Shown here piece after piece: positions 1-12,914 of a stretch of 64,000 bases of DNA. Made by a program: the position numbers and the translations under genes. The DNA comes from Paramecium tetraurelia (taxonomy: Eukaryota > Ciliophora > Oligohymenophorea > Peniculida > Parameciidae): positions 62,001 to 126,000 of the forward strand of contig NW_001799003.1 of NCBI RefSeq assembly GCF_000165425.1. Reading direction: 5' to 3'. How positions within the stretch are numbered: position 1 is the first letter of the stretch; each line of letters opens with the position of its first letter. The notes beneath the pieces were generated by a model. The model was given only the letters and a program-made list of their open reading frames with translations, was not told the origin of the DNA and searched no databases.

Positions 1-1304
1 GAAATCATCAATAATAAGTGGCTAGTCTAATTGGCCTTCTCCTCTTTTAAACAACTTAATTATTTTACTGAAGTTTTCATCAATGTCCTCTTTGGAAGTG
101 CCGTACCTTCTCAATTCGTCTAAAACCTTCTATTCCTCTATATCAAGTCTCTACAGTTCTTTGCTCATCGATTTAGGATCACTGGCCTTGAATTGATTGA
201 TATTTAAAGAGGAAGGAAATTCAAATGAGGCATTGTTTTTGCAGGGTAATTTCTATTTGGGATCGTAATAGACTCTGTTGATGTAGAATTACAATATCTT
301 TGGAGGTTGGAGTATGATTTAATCAACTTTGGCTTTGACCTTCTCTTTTGAATTGGTTTCGTATTCGTCAATGATTAGTATTCTAGAGTTGAGGAATCCT
401 TTCTCTAAGTCTTTGTCTTGAGCATCGATGCTGATGGATCCAAAAGCGGTTGTGGTGAATTTGATTACTTCTTATTCTTTTTCCTTGTATGTGAGTATTT
501 CTTTGGATTCTCCATAGAACATTTAGCAAAACTATTTCTTCAATTCCTCATCTCCAATATCTTTGAGGGCTTGTTCAATGGCATCCAAAAAGGCATTTTG
601 TAATTCATTAAAATCATTCTATACTCCCTTTATCAACATGCCATCAGGCTTGTACTTTTAAAAAGCTTCGAACAATTTGATGGGATTTGTAAATGAGCTG
701 TTGCTTTCCTACAATTGAACAAATAAATATTATAATTGTAATAGAAAAAGAGCAGCCTTAGTTTGGTTTTGCTTTGAATCTATTGAAAAAATCAATTATC
801 TAAAAGGAAGTGAATTGAAGAGACTCTGTAACATAGCATTCATGTAGCAAGCTATAAATATATTATTGATGCTGATTACTATTTCCTAGATTCTTCAATC
901 CGACCGGTACGCTCTTATTTGTTCTATCCTGTTGCTCGATTTGGGGTTATCTAAAACTGGTTATAAATGGTACTAATTTTGATCATCAATTGAAAGTTAG
1001 ATAGCGTGTTTTAAATCCTTTTCTTCTAGATCTTTGAGTTGTTTCTTTAATTGCATCTAGGAATTCATTAGGTCTTCTTCACTAAGGTTTTGGTTCTCTT
1101 CTTGACTTCGAATAGTGAATTCGATTTTTACCTAATTCTAATTAGTTCTTCATGGAATGTTAGGGTGTTGAACCCACACAGTTGCCAAGCCTTCAGTATC
1201 TAGTGTTTCTAAAAACCAAACGAATGGTATTGCCGCATCAGTTAATCAAATGTGGAAGGACTGTGCTTAAAGCTCTTATTTAAATGCTAGTGATTATTTG
1301 ACAT
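1..1304 (-). CDS. Ubiquitin-specific protease, USP25/28-like (5' part, runs off left edge)
   Basis: Cysteine deubiquitinase that removes ubiquitin from proteins. Reading from the ATG at 1304, an N-terminal helical region is followed by a ubiquitin-interacting motif (DLKHAIQLSIDDQ) and then VPVGLKNLGNTCYMNAMLQS, the USP Cys box with the catalytic Cys in GNTCY. The UIM-before-Cys-box order matches USP25/USP28. Three introns are needed: 1106-1131, 951-973 and 852-879; the last splits the Thr codon of the Cys box. Gln codons are mostly TAA/TAG. The frame is open to base 1, so the catalytic His box lies outside the window. Family assignment is firm, the USP25/28 subgroup is inferred from motif order. 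Confidence 0.88.
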
Positions 1305-1355
1305 TTTGTGTAATTATTTTTTTCTTTAAAATATTAATTAATTAAATAAATCATA
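1305..1355. promoter_or_regulatory. Short divergent intergenic region
   Basis: Only 51 bases separate the ATG of the deubiquitinase (minus) from the ATG of a small plus-strand ORF. The stretch is almost pure A/T. If both are genes it must hold both 5' UTRs and both promoters. No specific element is recognised. Confidence 0.35.
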
Positions 1356-1538
1356 ATGGACTCATACAATGCAGTGAATGATCTGAATGAAGGAGTTGAA
1401 TATACCTAGAACGTTGAGTATAGATAAGGGCTAAAATCAAACACGTCCGATGGTTCAGCCTAATAAACCCATGAAATATATATGAAAAGAGATTAACAAT
1501 CATTTTCAGTTGATGATGACGACTTTTACTCGCAGTGA
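1356..1538 (+). CDS. Small acidic hypothetical protein (60 aa)
   Basis: ATG at 1356, stop TGA at 1536, no intron needed, several TAA/TAG Gln codons. The product is polar with an acidic end (SVDDDDFYSQ), and has no domain or signal peptide that I recognise. Its AT-rich leader looks like that of neighbouring genes, which is the main support. A 60-codon frame can arise by chance when only TGA stops translation, so this needs expression evidence. Confidence 0.4.
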
Positions 1539-1546
1539 AAACCTAC

Positions 1547-1564
1547 TCACTCAAAAAAGAGTGA
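1547..1564. repeat. Hairpin just downstream of a small ORF
   Basis: TCACTC, six A, then GAGTGA: a perfect 6-bp stem with a six-base loop, starting nine bases after the TGA of the 60-aa ORF. It could be a 3' processing or stability element. A stem this short may also be chance. Confidence 0.35.
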
Positions 1565-1720
1565 TTGGATCTCTTGATTACTATTTATATCTTTATTTAT
1601 ATGTAAAACAAACAATATTTCGATCAAATTTGATTCAAGTTAAATCTTTTAGAGGATCTATTAGAACTACATATTTATTTAGATATTTTTTAAATTCTTT
1701 CATTTATACTTAAATAAAAT

Positions 1721-1954
1721 ATGAAAACTTTATAGATAGTTAAAATTTATAGAAAAAACAGATATCTTTTTGAATAAAGTTGTTGTAATGAGTTTAATGA
1801 TGCCTTTGAACACAAGGTAGATTTAAAAGATATGTAATAAAAGGTATTAAATCAATTATTTTTTGTATTTATTTATTAATGGGTAAATCCAATCTAATTG
1901 ATATGTGTTAATTAAAATTGCATGAAGTGCAAAAAATAAAAATCAATGATTTGA
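1721..1954 (+). CDS. Candidate small protein (77 aa), unrecognised
   Basis: Open from ATG 1721 to TGA 1952 in the ciliate code. The product is basic and Cys-containing (RYLFEQSCCNEFNDAFEHK, later NCMKCKK). No family is recognised. There is no intron or homology to support it, and its length is within chance range for one-stop code, so it is tentative. Confidence 0.25.
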
Positions 1955-2263
1955 ATTAAATATTTGCAAATACAATATATAAATGTTCAATTGACATATA
2001 GACCCTGTTATTTCAGATCTATTCCAATATGTTATTGGAACTTTGATACTAGCAATTATATTATAATGACATAATTCTAATTTTCCGTTTAAACGAGTTT
2101 ATGACAAAGAAAAACAAACGATAATTTGACTCATATTAGGTGGATCTCTATTCAAAAAGTAGTTCTCTTCTTGCTATATTAATCCAGCTTTTAAATTCAG
2201 TAGGAGGCGAACAATATTCTTCTTTGTTCTCAAATCAAGTCTTGTAATAAGAGAAAAGAGAAA

Positions 2264-2410
2264 ATGGCGGGACTAATCGTTCCAGTAAGAAGAGGTAATT
2301 AGAAGCGAAGTAAATTTTAAGTTCCAGTTTTGCAAGTGAGAAAGAATGACAAGAGTCGGAAGAGAAATAGGAGAACCTAAACAAGAGCATAAGATTTAAG
2401 TCTGCTTTGA
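2264..2410 (+). CDS. Candidate small, very basic protein (48 aa)
   Basis: ATG 2264 to TGA 2408. The product is Arg/Lys-rich (for example KNDKSRKRNRRTQ) and could be nucleic-acid binding. It ends 30 bases before the VPS4 ATG, so it might instead be a mis-read 5' leader of that gene. I do not recognise a family; organelle or cytosolic ribosomal protein is conceivable but unsupported. Confidence 0.3.
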
Positions 2411-2440
2411 ATTTGTAATTACCATATTCAAATTATTAAA

Positions 2441-3873
<1,433 letters not shown>

Positions 3874-3939
3874 TCATAAGCATATATATATATATATTTA
3901 AATATCTTTTCATAATAAATTCTTAAATTGAACTTAGCT

Positions 3940-4263
3940 TCATATATGCTTTGATTTTAGTTAATGTAGATATAAGTAAAACGGATTATCAATGAATATT
4001 TAAGTACCTTAAATTAACGATAATCTTTTTTTGATGCCATTATTTACTGGTTTTTTTTTCATATCTGTGTGGGGTACATATATAATAAATTAACCTATTT
4101 TATTGATTTCCTCAAGATATCTAAACATTTTTCGCTTCTTCATACCTAGAATTCCTCTATTTTCAATTAAAAATTCTAATTTTAAAAATACAGGAAAATT
4201 GAGAGAAATCTAGTGATTTATCATTAGATATACCTTATTAAAAATAGTTAATTCCATTTTCAT
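3940..4263 (-). CDS. Candidate hypothetical protein (107 aa)
   Basis: Open from ATG 4263 to TGA 3940-3942. The product is basic, with MKKRKMFRYLEEINKIG in the middle and no recognised domain. Bases 4210-4233 look like a 24-base intron (GTA...TAG) whose removal keeps the frame, giving 99 aa. It is convergent with VPS4. The intron-like segment is modest support; chance is not excluded. Confidence 0.35.
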
Positions 4264-4427
4264 GTGATTCAAAATTAAAATCAAGTAAGATAATTATTTA
4301 AATAAAATAGGTTAAAGAAAGAATTATTATAAACAAATATTTGAGATATAATGTGGGTTTAAGAAAATTAGAATAATTTATAATAATATATAATTCTTTC
4401 ATAAATTAGTAAATTAAGATTTAAGTT

Positions 4428-5473
4428 TCATTACACTAATAGATATCCTGAGGCTACTATGTATTAAAATGCCTATCCAAGTTATCCTTCATTAGATTGT
4501 TTGAAATCTAAGATGAAAACTGATAGAGTAGAAACAATTTAGGTTTCGTGATTGTAGAATTTCAATTCAATTTGTGTTTCGTCTTTAAGATCTATCAATG
4601 CAACAACTCCTTAATTTTTTTCAAAGATGCAATAGCCAAACTTGAATTGCTCTCTTGTTGAATATTATTTAGCAACTAACTTGTACTCTGGCATATTGGT
4701 TCTCAGAACACTTTTGTTGGAGATATCCTTAACTTCATTGGTACTTATGAGAATCACTTTGGCCATTTTGGTATAATTCTTTTCAATACCAATTTTGATG
4801 ACTTTGATGATGCCTTGGAAATCAGGTTACAATGGCACTTACAAATCGCGTCGTTGTATTAATTGTTAATTCTAGCGTATCCTATTCCAAAAGAAACTCA
4901 TGATATCAGTTGCATATGTTTTCTCCTCTTGGGAAGCAATATTAATGACTTTCTAACTCAATTCATGGCTTATTTCATAGATCTTGGCAATTTGCACTTC
5001 ATAAAATTTCTACTTCTCGTAAGTATTGGGAGGCAAGTACTTTTTGACAAGTCCCAAGAATTCCAATACCTTTTTTTTAAACTCTTTATTTTTTTTTGAA
5101 AGACACCCTTTAATGTAGTTGCAATTTTAAAGTTTAATTTAACTGTTGGATGTTTTCATGAAGAGTAAATCAATCCATTGTTCTGGATTGGGACAATCTA
5201 TAATTTAAAAATGGATTAATTACGCCCATCAGTTTCGTATCCAATAAAGGGCAATTCGACCTATTTGGCTTGGGAGAGAGAAATGTTTTAGATGGAACTG
5301 CCAAAGTATAGCCTTTGGAGTGATTAAATGAATCCTGATTATTAGACAATGTTGTTTGCCTTTTTGTTCAATCGAGCAATGCGTTTATAAATATCTCTAA
5401 TGGGTAGAAAGGAGAGTATTTTGAATAATGTATTAATGGGGAGGCTTAAAAAAGTTGTCTTATTCTATTGCAT
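4428..5473 (-). CDS. F-box protein (339 aa)
   Basis: Probable substrate adaptor of an SCF ubiquitin ligase. The start ATG at 5473 is followed at once by an F-box: LPINTLFKILSFLPIRD then RIARLNKKAN, about residues 10-45. One intron, 5198-5223, restores frame at ETDGHCPNPEQW. The rest of the protein (about 290 residues) is helical at first and beta-like near the end, with no LRR, WD40 or Kelch repeats that I can see, so the substrate-binding part is unassigned. The ATG is the first in frame. Confidence 0.75.
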
Positions 5474-5683
5474 GGGGACTTGTAATTTTAGATTCTTATC
5501 ACTAATTATAATTAATTAATTGTAATTAGAATATTTTCGAGTTATATAAATTTCTTTAATAAATTTAAATCGTCTCTTCATACAATATCGGTATATTAAA
5601 ATGACTGTATATGTGGAAGTATTTTATGTCAATATCACATTTGTGATTTTATAATTAATCATTAAAAACAAATAGAAATATAC

Positions 5684-6216
5684 ATGAGTCAGATTAGACT
5701 GCGTCCTTGTGAGCAGGACTGCAATAGAACATAGGAAAGCCGATTGGTAAAGGGCATTTCTGAGATTTTGGAATAGTTAATAGAATTAGCTGAGGGTTTG
5801 GATATTAAGGACTCTTTGTTTCATTCTTAAAAAGTACCAAGCATTACTTTGGAGAATTATATGAGCCGAATCGTGAGATATACAAAGTGCAGTGAGGAAT
5901 GCCTCGTAATTGCTTTCATTTACTTAAGTAGAATTTAAGAGTTAAATTAAGAATTATAATTAAACAGGTAAAGTGCACATAGGTATTTAAAATATTGAAA
6001 TTTAGATTGTTATTTATTGCTATTGTTTTGGCGATCAAATACCAGGACGATGACATTTTTAAGAATGATTACTATGCTAAGGTTGGAGGGATCACAATGT
6101 GGGAATTGAATGATATGGAGGAGGTATTCTTGGAATTGTTGGACTATAAATTGTTTGTCCAACAGGATCTTTACTACTTGAATTTAAAAAAAATAAAATA
6201 GTCTTCTAGAAAATGA
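5684..6216 (+). CDS. P/U-type (PHO80-like) cyclin (169 aa)
   Basis: Short cyclin of the type that partners PHO85-like or related CDKs. The cyclin box shows in order KVPSITLENYMSRIVRYTKC, then CLVIAFIYLSRIQ, then after the intron LLFIAIVLAIKYQDDDIF, the Lys-Tyr-Asp-Asp signature of this class, and YYAKVGGI. One intron, 5983-6005. Length is typical of single-domain U/P cyclins. Which CDK it binds cannot be told from sequence. Confidence 0.82.
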
Positions 6217-6406
6217 GTTCTTTTTTTAGTGTATTTATACTGCTATACATATATTAATTTTATGATTGGTTTGATACGATAGATACATTTAGATGGAATA
6301 TTAATATTTAGTTTTGTAAAAATTTAATTTTTTATAATGCAAAAACAAATAATTGGCTTTTTAATTAATAAAATTATAAGCAAGCTTTCTTAAAGGGGAA
6401 AAAGTT

Positions 6407-6937
6407 ATGATGTAGGAGAACAGTAATTTAATGCCTGTCGATGAGATCTGGAGACAATTGAGTAAAGTGACGACAACTGTAAACAGGAATGTGGAAAGGA
6501 TGTCTCAGTTATTGGATCAACTCATTACTCATGCTCTTTCAAATGAATGTGATTACATAGAGATTCCTCAGAGGAAGGATGATCATGTGAAGGAAAGAGA
6601 AAAATATGCGAATGATTATAAAAAATGTATACTTCGTGAGTTGAATGAGAAATTGAATTGGACCATTAGGGGTTCTAAGAACGTTTGCAACAAATGCCAA
6701 ATGATTTGCAAAACTAGAAAAGGTTATTTGCTTCATTTGTTACAGAAACATTGTGAGTACAAATTCTATTTGTGTGTAAAGTGTTATGATAAATTTGATA
6801 ATTTTAATAAATTTAAATAACATTTATGCAATAACCACGATGAAATAATGATATTTTAAGTGACCGAATAAATACAACAATTGATAGATCATGGAGCCAG
6901 AGAAATGTCAAAGAATGATCTATAAAATATCATTTGA
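6407..6937 (+). CDS. C2H2-like zinc-binding protein (176 aa)
   Basis: No intron; two adjacent ATGs at 6407 and 6410. The C-terminal half holds two Cys/His pairs: VCNKCQMICKTRKGYLLHLL then QKHC, followed by YLCVKCYDKFDN with QHLCNNH, consistent with two C2H2-type fingers. The N-terminal half is helical and charged. Two fingers could bind DNA, RNA or protein; no regulatory role can be assigned. The neighbouring cyclin is on the same strand but 190 bases away, so no operon is implied. Confidence 0.6.
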
Positions 6938-7010
6938 TTTAGAGTATTTTAATAATTAAATTGTTATAGAAGAAACTACCTATTTCCAATATGTTTCAAC
7001 AATCATTTAA

Positions 7011-10000
7011 TCATGTTTTTCTTAATTCAACATTAACATTTGGCCCCTTCAGAATGTGCTCCTTCTCCTGTTCCTGCATTTTCTCGTAATCCACCCCATC
7101 AAGAGTCTCCCTCAACCTCCCCTTGTAATAGGATTTGGTATTATCCCTCATTCCCCTCTGGACCCTGTCCACAGCAAACTTGTGACGAGTCAGAATCAAG
7201 GAAGCCTTCTCAGGAATAGGCGATATGATGAATGATGAGAAGTATTTAAGTCCCAAAAACACAATAACGAATATAGCATACGAAGATGACTAAGAATCTG
7301 GAGGTACGACTCCTGATGTAAACACTATTAATCCTGCATTGCAAAAGACAGATAGGAATGCTATAATATCCATGATGAAACTCCAATTTGCGATATCGGA
7401 AGCTGAGGATGGAATGGGTCTTTGGATAAAGTGAATTAGCTTGAGTTTGTCGACCTGAATCTAAGTGATATTAGTAAGGAAAGCTATAAAGTAACTGAGA
7501 GGGAATGCCAATCCAAATAGTTAGAGGAAGGCAAATTGGACTACCAATTCCATGTAGTCATTCATTAAGCCATCCACTTCGGCATTGGATACATAGGGTT
7601 CTAGATTTGCTTGGGTTTCAATGAATTCATCAATCTAATTGAACTCGTGAGTCACGAGATTCTCATCTACCTACTTGGTTTTCCCTCTAATAAATGCCTT
7701 TATACATGGAGTAATGAGTTGGGGCAATGTTTTGGCAAAGTTCACCATGAAAATGGTTACCATCTAATCTTTCAATGCTCTGTAGCAGTTGATTCCTTCT
7801 GATGTCTTACAGAGAGATAGGGAGGGAAATTGTTCATTCAAAAATGCTATGATTGCCAAACAATTGAAGGTGTTGATAAAAGTAAATATGTAGGTTTTCA
7901 ATATTAAACTGTCCTCATAGGATTATTCGTATTTGTGATTCTCAAAATCATTTAGATTATTTGAAACATTAAAGTAAATAAGATTGAATAATTAAATTAC
8001 AATTGCATTTATCATCGACGGTACAAATGATACCAAAAACTGATTGTCTGGATACTCCTCTATTAAATAACTACTTTAATATTATAACTTACTTCTTCAA
8101 AATGAACACTCCAATGACACTTGCTACAACCATTGTTATGATTATCAAAGTAATCAAACTAGAATAACACAATTTAAATTATTTCTTCCAAGTAGGATAG
8201 AACTCCTCATTAAGTTGATCTGTTATCAATGACCTAACAAAATCACCTTCAAATGCTGGTCTCTCAATTTCCCCTCCCTCACTTTTGTTGTTCTAACCAA
8301 ATTGAATCTAGAACATTGTTTGCTGTCTCTTCCAATGGCAAATAAAATAACTCGACCAAGAAATCAATATCACTGAAAATATAACAATAAACGCCTTTTT
8401 CGCATCCCCTGTCGTATTGTCAATCACTCCCTCGCAAATTATAGCCAATATCACCACTTACCACAATTACTGAGAGTAGAACTGTAGGAATCTAAAATAC
8501 AAACCTATTTTCTCTCCAAAGTAATCTCTCATACTGTCTATTGGCAATGTCCAAGGAGGACACCAATGGAACTTGCATTCCTCAACCAGACAATCATTAT
8601 CAAAATCTGCTCTCTCAGCCTCATCCTTCAATGAAACAAATAAGTTATTTAATTTCAATTCTCCAGGGGATTTTTGGACTTCTCCAACCAATTGCAAATC
8701 AATCAAAGGCTTAATCATGGGGGCCTTTGACAACCCCATCAATTGATAAGGGTCATGCAATGCAAAGTAACAGGCAATGTATTAATTCTCTATCAATTTT
8801 TTTACATTTAAAAATCTGCTAATTGTGGCATAAGCTATTTTGATCTTTTCCATATTCATAAATTCAGATCTATGTCCCTTCTCACTTACTTCATACTATC
8901 TCCACAATCCTTCACTAGGTTTAGTTACAAAATATTCCTGATAAGGTGCGATTGGATCAAGTCCTTGTCTATCCCATAGGTTTGCCAGAATCAATTTTTC
9001 CTTAAACCAAGAATTATTGAAAGCTGAATATAATTCATTTGGATCGCCAATTGCCTTTCGAAAGATCAGCTTAAACAGAAACCCCTTATTAGCAGCAACC
9101 TCCTTCTCTTTGTAACCATCCTTCACTCTTTTCAAATAATCAATCAGATATAACTGATAGATGTAATAGGCTTCCCAAACATCCCTCGCCAAAGGCTAAT
9201 CATCTGCAATCTAGGTCTTCTCTGAACTCAAGTTAATCTTTAATTCTTTGGCCATCCACTAAATCAAAGGGTCTAATTCTATTTGCTTTTGAACACATTT
9301 TGCCCTCAACTCTTAATCACCCCATTTCAAAACTCCCTAGTAGATCTTCTAAGCCTCACTGTCGATTCTGGCTAGTTTCTTCTTCTGATTGGAATCCTCC
9401 TTCTTCTCCTCAATATAATTGGGAGCCTCCTTAATGAAATCGGGATCTCTGAGGTAATTCTTTAATCTCAAAGGCCGAAGCAATTTATCACAAGGCTCAA
9501 GCGATAGAATGTCAGCATACCCTAATTCGTATTACTTTTGCATTCTCTACAACTCTGCCTAGTATTTGACATACTCTATTTTGCTCTTCAGAACAACAAA
9601 TATGAATTGATCATCACTGCTGATAAATTATCTACAATGAAAATGAGCATCTCTACATAATTTGGTAATAACAGTCATCCTTATCAGAGAGAGAAAATCC
9701 TAAGGAGTTTATCCAACTTGAATCCAGTCATAATCACTTTTATCCTCTGTCCACTTCTTATAGAGGAATCCCCCCTTGCAATATTTCTTGGCCACAGTTG
9801 AGAAGATGTCCAAATTCTCATTGGGCTTCAAATGAATTAAATTCAGCATTTAAATAACCTCCTGATTGATTTCCTCACTGGGAGTTCTTTGTAAGGGTTC
9901 GTCCTTCCTCAACAACTCCTCTACACTCTAATCATTGATCTATCGATATTATTCGTAGAAGGCGACATAATTTATATAATCTGGATTCTCCTTCAGAGAT

Positions 10001-10745
10001 GCTCCCATCTGAGTTTTCCTCAATGACTCCTTAAGTTTCTTTTTGTCAGTCTCCACATAATCAGTCAATTATAAAAAGGAAGAAAGGAACACCTATCGTT
10101 GGAGTGTCAACTGAGATTGAGGGACTCCGCCTTCTGCCGATATTGCTAATTAACTACTGAATACTCTAAGGTTGTAAGGGTAATTATATACTTTTCAGCC
10201 TCCTTGATATCCACAGGACGATCGACCATCTTTTCCCAATCGGGATTTGGAAATTTCAATACAAGTTCTCCAATGTTGTAATCCGAATACACATCTTTAA
10301 GTTCTTAATATTCAGCTGTCGAAAGGAAATCAGTTCTGTCGATCCTCTCTTCCTATTCCTCCTATTCAGGATCTAAAGTGAAGTCCTGCTTCTTTTTAAT
10401 TACTGGTTTAGCTTCTGTGTATTCGGCAGGGTCAGCCAAGTTCAAAACTAGTTTAGCGAATTCTAAAGCCCTTTATTGCTCAGTGCTCAATTTATGTAAT
10501 CCTTTTTGATCATTCTACGGCTTCTATAAATGATCTGTCAATTATTATTCCTACTCATGAATCTATGACATTTCCTATTAAGGAATTGTCGGCAATTTCT
10601 CATCCTGCTTTTCTATCCCAGATTATGGTTATTTTTTTTCTTCGTTCTTCTACTTTTTCTTTGATGATATTCTCATGTCCATCCCTTTTGTTCTCAAAAT
10701 CTATTGCCTCTTCTATTCTGGTTTATTGAACTCAATATTAATCAT
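7011..10745 (-). CDS. Anoctamin / TMEM16 family membrane protein (about 1228 aa)
   Basis: Family members are calcium-activated chloride channels and/or lipid scramblases. The long N-terminal region is Gln/Lys-rich, then comes the cytosolic dimerisation-type domain, the family signature IDSMRDYFGEKIGLYFRFL before TM1, the loop WSSYFICHWKRQQTMF, and the TM6-8 region with FPLSYFIAFLTNITQIQVDK followed by HFIQRPIPSSASDIANW. About ten hydrophobic segments can be seen. Two introns are needed, 10166-10191 and 8071-8092; the corrected length is a multiple of three. At the site where many anoctamins have Glu in EIRLDA the frame gives Gln (TAG) in TQIQVD. Ion channel versus scramblase cannot be decided. 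Confidence 0.85.
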
Positions 10746-11049
10746 TGCAATTTAAATTATATTCTTTTGTTTGGTTATAATTTATATTTACTATTGTTCA
10801 TAAATCAACCTTATTCAAACTTATCCAAAATCAATATAATACACTCTAACAATTAGAAAAACCGCTTAATTTTAAAAGAATGAAATTCAATAACACATAT
10901 AAATAAAAGAATTTAAAATGTTGTTAAAATTATTTCTAATAATTACTTCTATCAAAAGAACTTTAAAACCTTCTTTAAATCGAAACATGCTTTTATGACT
11001 TTTAATAGACAAACTATTGATATACTTGACTACATATATAAAATAAGAA
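10746..11049. other. Intergenic, AT-rich
   Basis: About 300 bases upstream of the anoctamin ATG and downstream of the next minus-strand gene's stop. It must hold the anoctamin promoter. No ORF, repeat or RNA is recognised. Confidence 0.5.
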
Positions 11050-11493
11050 TCACTTTTTGGCTAAAGCATATAAAAATATTCCAAAAGAAATTAAACTGGC
11101 CACTGTTCTAACTGCATGCAATTAACCCCATTTAGTAAGTAATTGTACTTTTTCATCTTACTGGATATCCTATTTTTCTAACAATATTTTATTTGTAGGC
11201 ATAATCGCTATGAATGTGAATGGTATCACTGAAAGTAGTAATACACTAGCTTTTAAGGCTAGCTTGTTTTTATTTTTGGCATAGTTAATAACTCCGACTA
11301 AACCACCAAGTAAGGCTAAAGATGCTTACCATTTGGCTGCTTTTCTGTATGATGGTGCCCATTGAGCATGTGCTATATCAGCTCCACAACTCAATCTTGC
11401 AGGATGCTCAACTACATTTACGTAGATGGCAGCACCACTGAACAATCCAGAGAAAGCAGCACCTAAGAGAGTTAGTTTAGTTTAGCAATCCAT
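11050..11493 (-). CDS. DUF1772 / anthrone-oxygenase-like membrane protein (147 aa)
   Basis: Small protein with four hydrophobic segments. It begins LTLLGAAFSGLFSGAAIYVN, followed by VVEHPARLSCGADIAHAQW and APSYRKAAKWQASLALL, the pattern of DUF1772 proteins (Glu-His-Pro-Ala-Arg after TM1, then Pro-Ser-Tyr-x-Arg/Lys-Ala-Ala). A further hydrophobic pair and a C-terminal helix follow. No intron; stop TGA at 11050-11052. Biochemical function of the eukaryotic members is largely unknown, so only the family is proposed. Confidence 0.72.
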
Positions 11494-11613
11494 TTATTTT
11501 AATTATCTTTGTTGAATTAAATTTATTTACGGCTTAAATATTTGCCAAAATTATAAAAACTTATGAAATCTGGTAACATTTAAATTATAATTTTGTTGTT
11601 ATTATACTTCATC

Positions 11614-12691
11614 TCACTCCTAAATATTTTATTCCTCCGAATCCCTAGGGTTACTACTCTCTTTCTCCTATGAAAATGCTGAACTCATTTATGGTACTTC
11701 CTATTTGAGAATGTCTTAGGAATATTAATTAGCGTTATCCTTACTATCAACATTCTCAGAAGGCTCTTTTTCATTTTCCTATGTTTAGCATGATTCTTCC
11801 ACTTATTGCTTCTATTAACTTCCACCCCTTTCCTTAAATAATTTAGACCAAGATTGTTTCTCTTTTGAGTAGGCTACCTTCAGATGTTCTTTCACTTTTT
11901 AGAGTTCCTCAATAACTGCTGTATTTTAAGGATCCAAATTATAAGCGGATTTCAGATCTGCCAATGCTTTCTCCTATTCTCCTATTTATTGCAATGCAAT
12001 CGCTCTTCTATAATAAGCCTTTACATTTTATTAATTATTTGAACTAGTTTCTAAGGCTGCTTTAGCATAATCGATAGATTCCTTGTATTCTTGTTACAAA
12101 AAACAACAGATTGATAAGTTTAATTGCAAACTGGCTTTTAATTCTTTGCCTTCTTTTGTGTCCAAAGCACAATAAGTCAATGCATCTTTGTATTTTTCTT
12201 TGGCTTCAAAGTAATTCTAATTCTTGAATTATTTTGTTCCTTTTCCTCTGATTTTAAGTGCTTCTTCGTATTTCTCTAATGGATTCATTTGCCTTGATAG
12301 AACTGATATTTTACCATCTTTTCTTTTTCTCCAATTTGAAACTCAATAGTTCGATCTCATATTTCAGATTAGCATTTTTTGGAACATTCTTAAAGATGCA
12401 TCCTTCTTCTCCATATCCATATTATGGACTTATTTTGAATTAAGACTTTTCTCCAGGTTTCATAGATTGCAATGCAATTTCAAATCCTTTGCATCGGTCT
12501 CCTCTCTTTAGAATGTGTTTGTGTGGCTTACTTTATCCTTAATTGGAATCAAATGGCTTTTCATCTTCCAAAGTGCCCAAGAAATATATTTTACAAGTTG
12601 AGTTGGTCTGAGGAGAGTCTCCCTGTCCTGCTGTCAGAATTCTCTTTTAGACTCCTCCATCAGGTGTAACATCAACAAAATCACTTTCCAT
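11614..12691 (-). CDS. FKBP-type prolyl isomerase with TPR domain (351 aa)
   Basis: Co-chaperone of the FKBP4/5/8 type: an FKBP domain that isomerises Xaa-Pro bonds, plus TPRs that usually dock on Hsp90. The FKBP part (about residues 10-110) has QSMKPGEKSQFKISPQYGYG, then LKYEIELLSF. After the single intron (12293-12314) three TPR units follow from ALKIRGKGTKQFKNQNYFEA, with ALETSSNNQQNVKAYYRRAIA typical of the third. The tail (about 80 residues) is polar and Gln/Ser/Glu-rich. One FKBP domain rather than two makes it closer to FKBP8/AIP-like architecture. Whether isomerase residues are all kept was not checked. Confidence 0.83.
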
Positions 12692-12914
12692 TCTATTCTT
12701 TTTTTATTTATCTCTATTTCAGATTGTAACTCTCAATTATATTTTAATAATAGTACAATAATATTAAATTTTGCTAATCCTGCTAGTCCAGACTTTTAAA
12801 AACATTCAATAATATGAGTATGATATTTAATGAATATAACTGTTGCTAAATGATTTTATTAATATATTCATATGTAGTTAATAAGTGAAAATGATAAACA
12901 TAATTATAATGAAT

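Larger units (their letters stand above)
1539..2263. other. Gene-poor stretch with one candidate small ORF and a hairpin
   Basis: AT-rich DNA between the 60-aa ORF and the 48-aa ORF. It holds a perfect 6-bp stem hairpin at 1547-1564 and a 77-codon open frame at 1721-1954, both listed separately. Nothing else is recognised. Confidence 0.5.
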
